Assembly: GCA_003520925.1 (NCBI GenBank)
Contig: DOTV01000165.1
Location: 1-5,258 of the forward strand
Reading direction: 5' to 3'
From: Bacteroidales bacterium
GTDB taxonomy: Bacteria > Bacteroidota > Bacteroidia > Bacteroidales > VadinHA17
Length of the DNA: 5,258 nucleotides
Shown: in pieces, positions 1 through 5,258 of the stretch
Layout: every line of letters begins with the position of its first letter
Position numbering within the stretch: the stretch's first letter is position 1
The notes under the pieces: generated by a model
Seen by the model: only the letters and a program-made list of their open reading frames with translations
What the model was told of the DNA's origin: nothing
Database searches by the model: none
Translations under genes and position numbers: made by a program

Positions 1-615
1 ATTGACCTTAATAAACCAGAAAGCAGACAGAAAGAAATCGTTCTTAACAGTAAGCACAGCAGGATTATCTGTTGCAGGGAAAACCTTGATAATTTTCATG
101 GCATTCTCTATGTAAAAGATTTCCTTAAGGCCTGTACATTACAGGAAAAACCTGTTATTGCTGATCTCATCACACAACCTCTTTTCGTACCTGAAAGTGC
201 TGATGCACCCAAAGTGCTGAATCTTTTCAAGAAAGGGAAAATACATTTTTGTGTCGTTGTGAATGAATATGGCACCCTCGAGGGAATCATCACACTGCAC
301 GATATTCTTGAAAACCTTATCGGTGAGTTCCCGGAAGCAGGGGAGTTTTTTGAACCTGATATCTTTTTCCGTGACGATAAATCATATCTGATAAGCGGCG
401 ACGCTCCTGTTGAGATCCTTGATGGTGTTTTTGACAATTACTTTACAGATCTTGAAAATACTGAATACACTACTGTCGCCGGATTTGTCCTTGATCACAT
501 TGACAAGGTGCCTCAGATCGGCGACAAATTTATTTTTAATGATTATGTTATTGAAATCGTTGATATCGATGCGAACAGGATTGATAAAATCCTGGTAAAA
601 GAGAAAAAGGAGTAA
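1..615 (+). CDS. HlyC/CorC-family CBS-domain membrane protein, C-terminal part (5' end outside window)
   Basis: Frame 1 is open from the first base to the TAA at 613-615, giving 204 visible residues. An internal GTG at 214 is not the true start, because homologous sequence continues upstream of it. Visible residues about 15-45 are the end of a first CBS repeat (SR at 20-21, then a GILYVKDFL stretch). Residues about 55-110 are a second CBS repeat, with the typical VVVNEYGTLEGIITLHDILE segment. Residues about 124-204 fit the CorC_HlyC domain, including TVAGFVLDHIDKVPQIGD and a final VIEIVDIDANRIDKILV strand. In this family the CBS pair is thought to bind adenine nucleotides and regulate an N-terminal membrane domain (DUF21/CNNM or TerC type), which lies outside the window. 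Members are linked to Mg2+ or Co2+ transport and resistance. Without the N-terminus I cannot tell the DUF21 from the TerC subtype. It is followed at 63 bases by the DUF364 gene on the same strand, so co-transcription is possible. Confidence 0.9.
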   Translation: MDLNKPESRQKEIVLNSKHSRIICCRENLDNFHGILYVKDFLKACTLQEKPVIADLITQPLFVPESADAPKVLNLFKKGKIHFCVVVNEYGTLEGIITLHDILENLIGEFPEAGEFFEPDIFFRDDKSYLISGDAPVEILDGVFDNYFTDLENTEYTTVAGFVLDHIDKVPQIGDKFIFNDYVIEIVDIDANRIDKILVKEKKE

Positions 616-616
616 C

Positions 617-630
617 CCGGTAAAGACCGG
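617..630 (+). other. Small stem-loop between the CorC-family gene and the DUF364 gene
   Basis: A perfect 5-bp stem CCGGT/ACCGG closes an AAAG loop two bases after the stop codon of the upstream gene. It is followed by an A-rich then T-rich stretch (631-645) with no clean run of T. It could be a weak terminator, an mRNA-stabilising 3' hairpin, or chance. The stem is too short and the T-tract too interrupted for a confident terminator call. The rest of the 616-678 gap holds no promoter I can recognise; I looked for the Bacteroidota TAnnTTTG -7 element and did not find it. Confidence 0.3.
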
Positions 631-667
631 AAAACATTTTAATTTATGAGGTTACCGTAAAATTCCC

Positions 668-673
668 GGGAGA
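668..673 (+). promoter_or_regulatory. Ribosome binding site for the DUF364 gene
   Basis: GGGAGA lies 5 bases before the ATG at 679. The reading frame has a stop codon (TAA, 658-660) only six codons before that ATG and no other start codon between, so the start is well fixed. A purine-rich Shine-Dalgarno is the exception in this window: neither of the other two visible start codons has one. Confidence 0.6.
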
Positions 674-678
674 AACAC

Positions 679-1497
679 ATGATAGTTGAACAAACATATA
701 ATCTGCTTAAGCGAAAATATGGTTACGGCTTTGAAACGCTTTTAATTTCTGATGTCACGATCGGATTGCATCTTACTGCCGTTCGTCTATCGGATAAAAG
801 TATCGGAACTTCCACAACTCTTGCTGACACTCTCCCTTTTTGTGCAAAAGTCAACAGGGATTTTGGCGACTTTACACCACTCCGGTTCAAGGGACAAAAA
901 GCAAAGGATCTGCTCGAAACGGGAAAAATTTCAGCAACTATTTCATCTGTAAAGATGGCTGTACTGAATGCAATTTCTTCAACAATAATATCATCAGGGA
1001 GTTACAGCATAATCGAAAATTGTGATCCGATCCAATTGCTGGACCTTGGTTCGGGTAAAACCATAACAATTGTCGGAGCATTCCAGTCATATATCCGTAA
1101 AGTCTCATCAACAGGGAATAAACTGTATGTCCTGGAAATGAATGAAAATTCGATGGCTCCCGAACACAGGCAATTCTTTATCCCGGCGGATGATTACAAA
1201 AAAATCCTCCGGGTTTCGGATATTGTAATTATAACCGGGCAAACACTTGTGAACAAGACAATTGATGATCTGTTATCAGCAATTTTCCCAAAGGCTAAGG
1301 TAGTGATCACAGGTCCCTCCAGCGGTATTATTCCCGATATCCTTTTTGAGAACAGGGTAAGCATTGTGGGTACCATGAGAATTACAAACCCGGATATCGT
1401 TTTTGATATTGTCAGTGAAGGAGGAACAGGATTTCATCTTTTTGAATATTGTGCTGAAAAAATCTGCATTTTAAACGATGGTGGATCACAGACTTAG
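679..1497 (+). CDS. DUF4213/DUF364 family protein, putative heavy-metal chelation
   Basis: The protein has 272 residues, about the usual length for the family. Residues about 5-100 fit the DUF4213 N-terminal domain (GLHLTAVRL at 29-37, then an AVLNAIS helix at 94-100). Residues about 115-260 fit the Rossmann-like DUF364 domain: strand ITIVGAF at 129-135, acidic strand end VLEMNE at 151-156, strand plus helix SDIVIITGQTLVNKTIDDLL at 180-199, and VVITGPSSGIIPDILF at 208-223. The Desulfitobacterium crystal structure of this family showed an enolase-N-like fold joined to a Rossmann-like fold around a shared cleft, from which a role in heavy-metal chelation was proposed; no reaction is established. 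No signal peptide is visible, so it is probably cytoplasmic. Its last 20 bases overlap the start of the fused transporter-like gene, which implies translational coupling and a joint function. Two cysteines near the C-terminus (C258, C263) and histidines H31, H163 and H253 are possible ligands, but which residues are conserved cannot be judged from one sequence. Confidence 0.85.
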   Translation: MIVEQTYNLLKRKYGYGFETLLISDVTIGLHLTAVRLSDKSIGTSTTLADTLPFCAKVNRDFGDFTPLRFKGQKAKDLLETGKISATISSVKMAVLNAISSTIISSGSYSIIENCDPIQLLDLGSGKTITIVGAFQSYIRKVSSTGNKLYVLEMNENSMAPEHRQFFIPADDYKKILRVSDIVIITGQTLVNKTIDDLLSAIFPKAKVVITGPSSGIIPDILFENRVSIVGTMRITNPDIVFDIVSEGGTGFHLFEYCAEKICILNDGGSQT

Positions 1498-3220
1498 TGA
1501 AAAATGGATTAAGGCGTCAATAGCCGGAACAATCTGGGCTGCATCCGAAATTGTTCTTGGCAGCTTCCTTCATAATCTTAAAATTCCTTTCGGCGGCAAC
1601 GTGCTTACCGCTATCGGAATTATAATTCTTATTTCGATAAGCTATACCTGGACTGACAAGGGCTTTTTCTGGCGGGCGGGAATTATATGTGCCCTGATGA
1701 AAACAATGTCACCAAGTGCTGTGATTTTCGGTCCGATGATTGCCATTTTTTCAGAATCGCTTCTTCTTGAGATATCAGTCAGACTTTTAGGCAGAACAAT
1801 GGCAGGCTATCTGGTTGGCTCTATGCTGGCAATGTCGTGGAACCTGTTTCAGAAGATTGCGAATTATATTATTTATTATGGTTCCAATATCATTGAGGTC
1901 TATAACAACCTGCTGATATATGCGCAAAAACAGCTTCATATTCAGACAAATATTGTTTGGCTGCCAATAATTGGATTGCTGGTCATCTTTGCTTTGTTCG
2001 GGATTTTAGCAGGAGTGATCGGAATAATTGTCGGAAGGAAAATGCTGAAACAGCCGGTTTCTGATATCCCTGTTTCGATCAATGAGCCAGTTCAACAAAT
2101 CAATAACAAATCTGAAAGAGATTTTAACTATTCAATTACATGGCTTTTTATAGATATTGCACTGATAATCTGCTCTTTCATTATACTTAATAAAACATCC
2201 TGGAAAATATGGTCTGTTGTGATCACTGCAATAATTATTATCTGGTCGTTAAGATACAAAAGAGCCTTGCGGCAGGTAGCCCGTCCTAAATTCTGGATAT
2301 TCTTCGTATTTATTACATTGATTACCGCCTTTGCCCTGACAAAGCCACAGGAGGGACCAAATTCATGGCAGCAGGGATTATTTACGGGTATTCAGATGAA
2401 CTTCAGGGCTGCAATTATAATTGTTGGTTTTTCTGTTTTAGGGACAGAGTTATATAATCCGGTAATCCGGAATTTTTTCCTCAGGACATCATTCAAGAAT
2501 CTTCCTTTGGCGCTGGAGCTTGCCGCAGAAAGTCTGCCATCATTTATTGCAAATATACCTGATCTTAAAAGCCTGGTCAGAAAACCAGTTTCGATTTTTT
2601 ACCAGGTGATTTCCCAGGCAGAACGGAGACTGTCGGAAATTAAAACAAGAAATCCCCTGAATCAGAAATTCTTTATTGTAACAGGTTCTGTAGGAAGCGG
2701 AAAAACGACCTTTGTGAAAAACCTGATTGATATTTTCAGGAAAAACAAAATGGAGGTTGGTGGTATAATTTCGGAAAAAGTGATATCTGATTCTCAGATA
2801 ACAGGGTACGATCTGGTAAATGTTGGAAACGGTGAAAAGGAAGTATTCCTGAGACAGAATGAAGAATGCGGATCAGATACCATTGGAAGATACACGATCT
2901 GTCCTGAAGGACTCAAATTCGGGAATAACATACTTGGTTCCCTGGTTATGCCCGGCAACAGGATAGTTGTCATTGATGAAGTGGGATTGCTGGAGCTTCA
3001 GGACAGAGGCTGGGCTGAATCCATAGATAATTTGTTAGGCAAACCGGGAAAAAATCTGTTGCTGGTAGTCAGGAATACCTTTGTTGATAAAGTAATAAGT
3101 AAATGGGATTTGAAAAATGCCATTATTTTCAATGCAGAAGAGACTGATTATGTAAAAGCCGGAATGTCAGTCATGGAACAGATTGGTACCGTTATGGCCG
3201 ACCATTACCCAAGTGTTTAA
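1478..3220 (+). CDS. Fused ECF-transporter-like membrane protein with C-terminal NTPase_1 (THEP1-like) domain
   Basis: The product has 580 residues. An in-frame stop (TAA, 1472-1474) lies just upstream, so ATG 1478 is the earliest start. The next Met, at residue 73, would remove membrane segments. Residues about 14-190 carry five or six hydrophobic segments (14-34, 40-58, 65-100 broken by SPS, 108-125, 160-187) and a KIPFGGNVLTAIG stretch, resembling ECF S components. Residues about 219-325 carry four more segments (219-237, 241-258, 271-288, 308-325). They are followed by an amphipathic region, about 330-386, containing LALELAAESLPSFIANIP, as in the coupling region of EcfT/CbiQ. Residues about 397-575 are a P-loop NTPase of the NTPase_1/THEP1 type: Walker A GSVGSGKT at 403-410, GGIISEK at 428-434, IGRYTICPEGL at 469-479, and Walker B VVIDEVGLLEL at 497-507. 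There is no ABC signature (LSGGQ). The NTPase assignment is secure; the S- and T-like assignments rest on my reading of topology and short motifs. A plausible role is NTP-driven uptake across the inner membrane, with substrate unknown; the overlapping DUF364 gene hints at a metal or metal chelate. No Shine-Dalgarno precedes the start, so translation probably depends on coupling to DUF364. Confidence 0.82.
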   Translation: MVDHRLSEKWIKASIAGTIWAASEIVLGSFLHNLKIPFGGNVLTAIGIIILISISYTWTDKGFFWRAGIICALMKTMSPSAVIFGPMIAIFSESLLLEISVRLLGRTMAGYLVGSMLAMSWNLFQKIANYIIYYGSNIIEVYNNLLIYAQKQLHIQTNIVWLPIIGLLVIFALFGILAGVIGIIVGRKMLKQPVSDIPVSINEPVQQINNKSERDFNYSITWLFIDIALIICSFIILNKTSWKIWSVVITAIIIIWSLRYKRALRQVARPKFWIFFVFITLITAFALTKPQEGPNSWQQGLFTGIQMNFRAAIIIVGFSVLGTELYNPVIRNFFLRTSFKNLPLALELAAESLPSFIANIPDLKSLVRKPVSIFYQVISQAERRLSEIKTRNPLNQKFFIVTGSVGSGKTTFVKNLIDIFRKNKMEVGGIISEKVISDSQITGYDLVNVGNGEKEVFLRQNEECGSDTIGRYTICPEGLKFGNNILGSLVMPGNRIVVIDEVGLLELQDRGWAESIDNLLGKPGKNLLLVVRNTFVDKVISKWDLKNAIIFNAEETDYVKAGMSVMEQIGTVMADHYPSV

Positions 3221-3237
3221 GGCAGGAATTCCGGAAT
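3221..3237. other. 17-base convergent intergenic gap
   Basis: This is all that separates the stop codon of the plus-strand operon from that of the minus-strand operon. It contains two overlapping self-complementary words, GGAATTCC (3225-3232) and ATTCCGGAAT (3228-3237). Neither has room for a loop and no T-tract follows on either strand, so I do not call a terminator. Transcripts from the two operons probably overlap at their 3' ends. Confidence 0.5.
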
Positions 3238-4959
3238 CTATTTACTATAAATTTCAAGCAGGGGATACTGGGGGCATTTGGAAGAAACCCTTGTGTTTTC
3301 GAAACTCATTTTTTCAATCTTCGGGCTCCATGTTTTACGGACCATATTCCAGACATCTTTGTCGTTATAAAGTGAAAATGAGTTTTTAATCAGCATTTTT
3401 CCATCTACTTCCGACCATTCGTAATTATCACCGTACCTTATTCCGACTCCGTTATATAAAAACAGACACCTGTCAGCCACTACAAGGTGGTTGGGTGAGC
3501 TGAAACCAAGCTCAAGACCCTGTCCGCAGTTGATGAAAGTGCACTCTGTGAATGTGTGGTTTTTTATTGCTGAATTACCGCTCGACAAAGCTGCCCCTTC
3601 ATGAAAGCAGGCTTCAAACCTGCAGTTTGTCAGATTGATCTCCCCGCCTTCTTCGTTTCCTGAATCAAGTCCGTCATCTTTGGCAAACATAAAAATTGTA
3701 TTCTCAATCTCCGCATCCGAAGCACTGAGGTAAAGGGCATCATTATCTTCATCCCTGAAGACATAGGAATCATCAGGGAAATCTGTAAAAACTGAATTCC
3801 GGATGGTAAGGTTAGAATAGTTTATCTGCCCTCCTGTCTGAGCGCGCTGCACAAGAATATCATCAAAAACCAGGGTGGAGTTCTGGGGATAGAATATCTG
3901 TCCGATATGATCAGTTATAAAGCAATGATCGAGGGTCAGGCTGCTGTTCTCAGTGTAAAACAATGCCTGCCGGCCTGAATGACCCCAGTTATATCCTTCA
4001 GTATCATGGTATCCGCTCTGGCTGAAAATAGTATATTTTGCTTCAATTGTACCGGCGGCGACCCTGGTGATGAAACCGCCCCAGAATCTGTTTTTTCTGC
4101 TGCATGTAACAAATACGGGATTGACAGCAGCGCCTTCAAATATTGCCGGGCCGCTCAGATTAATATCCACACCCTCATCAATAAGTATAATGGTTCCTTC
4201 ACCCACAGTTAAAGAACCGCCGGATGAAACAGTAAGATTTCCCGTGATCTTTACCAGGCTGTTTGCCGGAATATCAAGCGGAGAATTAACGGTACCCTTT
4301 AATTCCAGGCCGGTATTAATGACCTTAACCGGTGAAACGCTGAATTGTCTGCCACCAGCCCTGAAATCAACCTTTGTTGAAATGGCGGAGGCAGGTATGT
4401 TAACCGAACCAACACCCATTTTAATGTTGAAGGTATCTCCCGATGTCAGGCATTTGCCTTCACAGTAGATCTCTTTTATTGATCCTGATTCCTTCACATA
4501 AAAAATAAATGGCAATTTTATTGAATCGGTAAAGTTGTGCGGATAGATTATTTCAACATTTTCCTGTCCCATCAGTACCGGATCAAACCGTTTTGGCACC
4601 CAGCTTCTGATGCCCCATTCCGAATCTTCCCTCTCTTCTGTTTTGGTTGTGAACAGAAGAGTGTCGTTTTCCTGATTTGGATCACTGTATTTCAGTATCA
4701 GCTCATAGAATCCCGTTTCAGTGAACTCAACAAATTTGCCGGCTGACAAATCAATTATTTTACCGTTAAGGATTGCTGACTTTATGCCGGTACCGTTATT
4801 TATCAGCCCAAATGGCAAATAATAATCCTGGTGTGTTTCCAGTTCCGACAGGTTTATACATCCTTCCGGAGGATCGGTTATAATATTATTGTCTCTCTTT
4901 TTACAGCCAGTTGACAGAAGTATCAGGATAATACCGAATATTATTTTTTCAACCCTCAT
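3238..4959 (-). CDS. Right-handed parallel beta-helix lipoprotein
   Basis: The protein has 573 residues, from ATG at 4959-4957 to TAG at 3240-3238. Residues 1-18 form a lipoprotein signal peptide: a charged start, the hydrophobic run IIFGIILILL, and a lipobox STGC with C19 as the lipidated residue. Lys/Arg follow the cysteine rather than an acidic stretch, so the Bacteroidota surface-export signal K-(D/E)2 is not clearly present. Residues about 35-215 are beta-rich and may hold one or two immunoglobulin-like folds. Residues about 218-535 form short turns of the type x-aliphatic-x-aliphatic-x-N-(S/C)-x-F with asparagine or cysteine at turn positions (SLTVGEGTIILI, SLTLDHCFITD, NLTIRNSVFTD, EIENTIFMF, INLTNCRFEAC, FTECTFINC, VVADRCLFLYN, MLIKNSFSLYN). 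These are coils of a right-handed parallel beta-helix, as in pectate-lyase-like folds. Acidic turns at 403-407 and 428-440 could bind Ca2+. Such folds serve as polysaccharide lyases or hydrolases and as adhesive surface proteins; I see no catalytic signature that decides. It starts two bases after the preceding CotH-like gene ends. Confidence 0.85.
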   Translation of the reverse strand: MRVEKIIFGIILILLSTGCKKRDNNIITDPPEGCINLSELETHQDYYLPFGLINNGTGIKSAILNGKIIDLSAGKFVEFTETGFYELILKYSDPNQENDTLLFTTKTEEREDSEWGIRSWVPKRFDPVLMGQENVEIIYPHNFTDSIKLPFIFYVKESGSIKEIYCEGKCLTSGDTFNIKMGVGSVNIPASAISTKVDFRAGGRQFSVSPVKVINTGLELKGTVNSPLDIPANSLVKITGNLTVSSGGSLTVGEGTIILIDEGVDINLSGPAIFEGAAVNPVFVTCSRKNRFWGGFITRVAAGTIEAKYTIFSQSGYHDTEGYNWGHSGRQALFYTENSSLTLDHCFITDHIGQIFYPQNSTLVFDDILVQRAQTGGQINYSNLTIRNSVFTDFPDDSYVFRDEDNDALYLSASDAEIENTIFMFAKDDGLDSGNEEGGEINLTNCRFEACFHEGAALSSGNSAIKNHTFTECTFINCGQGLELGFSSPNHLVVADRCLFLYNGVGIRYGDNYEWSEVDGKMLIKNSFSLYNDKDVWNMVRKTWSPKIEKMSFENTRVSSKCPQYPLLEIYSK

Positions 4960-4961
4960 CT

Positions 4962-5258
4962 CTAACGGTTTTTCTGCCTGTTAAGTTCCTCAAGAATCCA
5001 GGCTCTCCGGTCCTTGAGCATTTGCCTCTTCTCTGCAATATTACTTACAAAAAGGGTATAATTCGTTTTGTCAACATCATATTTCGACTGTTCAATTATT
5101 GAATCATTTTCATAGAACGCCCCGATATGCTCATTTGTGTAATCAAATATCCTGTCTATCGCAGCCGGACTTATTTTTTCAACAACGTCGGTTAATGTTT
5201 TAAGATATTCCTGGTAAAGAAAAGTGTCTTTTGCAATTTTATAATCAAGATCTTCTTC
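4962..5258 (-). CDS. Probable CotH-like protein, C-terminal 98 residues (5' end outside window)
   Basis: The minus-strand frame is open from the window edge at 5258 to a TAG at 4964-4962, giving 98 codons. The stop is followed by two bases and then the ATG of the beta-helix lipoprotein, so the two are translationally coupled. The peptide is helical and charged, beginning EEDLDYKIAKDTFLYQEYLK and ending KRQMLKDRRAWILEELNRQ, with ISPAAIDRIFDYTNEHIGAF between. This pattern (a Y-x-EYL-x-x-L helix, a variable middle, then a terminal helix of the form K-x-R-x-x-L-x-x-L) resembles the C-terminus of CotH-family proteins. These are spore-coat-type protein kinases, with many secreted members of unknown target in Bacteroidota. 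The catalytic part is outside the window, so the family call is tentative; another helical C-terminal domain is possible. The gene itself is well supported by the long clean frame, the spacing and the codon pattern. Confidence 0.6.
   Translation of the reverse strand, partial: EEDLDYKIAKDTFLYQEYLKTLTDVVEKISPAAIDRIFDYTNEHIGAFYENDSIIEQSKYDVDKTNYTLFVSNIAEKRQMLKDRRAWILEELNRQKNR

Noticed and set aside
108..437. Open minus-strand frame of 109 codons opposite the CorC-family gene
   Set aside because: It is serine-rich with no domain, lies antisense to a clear CBS/CorC coding frame, and is a typical shadow frame.
1..615. Assignment of the first gene to gliding protein GldE, which has the same CBS/CorC architecture
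   Set aside because: The neighbours are not the usual gldE partners, and the distinguishing N-terminal part is missing.
1478..1600. CbiM/NikM identity for the N-terminal membrane domain
   Set aside because: The conserved metal-binding Met-His start is absent.
2684..3010. Reading the P-loop domain as an ABC ATPase (EcfA-like)
   Set aside because: There is no LSGGQ signature or Q-loop; the DEVGLLEL Walker B and the GGIISEK and GRYTICPEGL segments match NTPase_1/THEP1 instead.
3225..3237. Overlapping palindromes GGAATTCC and ATTCCGGAAT as a bidirectional terminator
   Set aside because: Neither has loop space or a following T-tract, and both are short enough to arise by chance.
4067..4468. Open plus-strand frame of 133 codons, and another at 3979-4212, opposite the lipoprotein gene
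   Set aside because: They are antisense to a well-supported gene with signal peptide and beta-helix repeats; the translations show no recognisable domain and no start signals.
1..5258. tRNA or rRNA genes, CRISPR repeats, insertion-sequence ends, attachment sites
   Set aside because: I read through for clover-leaf-like elements, regularly spaced repeats and terminal inverted repeats and saw none; nearly all of the window is accounted for by coding sequence.

Overview
The window (about 41% G+C by eye) looks like a chromosomal stretch from a Bacteroidota-type genome, possibly an uncultured Bacteroidales relative. The reasons are a predicted outer-membrane lipoprotein with a large right-handed beta-helix, a probable CotH-like gene directly upstream of it, few Shine-Dalgarno sequences, and tight gene packing. 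This assignment is an inference; there is no rRNA or marker gene here.

Left two thirds, plus strand (1-3220): three co-directional genes. (1) The C-terminal part of a HlyC/CorC-type membrane protein (CBS pair plus CorC_HlyC domain) ends at 615. (2) After 63 bases that hold only a small stem-loop and a ribosome binding site comes a complete DUF4213/DUF364 protein (679-1497), a family proposed from a crystal structure to act in heavy-metal chelation. (3) Overlapping it by 20 bases is a 580-residue protein (1478-3220). It joins a membrane domain resembling an ECF-transporter S component, a second membrane domain resembling EcfT/CbiQ, and a cytoplasmic NTPase_1/THEP1-type P-loop domain. This fusion is the most unusual object in the window. 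It reads like a single-chain ECF-type importer in which the usual EcfA ABC ATPases are replaced by a THEP1-like NTPase. The overlapping DUF364 gene suggests the substrate could be a metal, a metal chelate or a related cofactor.

Right third, minus strand (5258-3238): the last 98 codons of a gene whose C-terminus resembles CotH-family kinases, then two bases later a 573-residue lipoprotein with a parallel beta-helix. The two are surely co-transcribed and probably act at the cell envelope or surface. This operon converges on the plus-strand operon with only 17 bases between the stop codons and no obvious terminator.

No tRNA, rRNA, CRISPR, insertion sequence or convincing promoter was seen. No gene-free stretch exceeds 63 bases.
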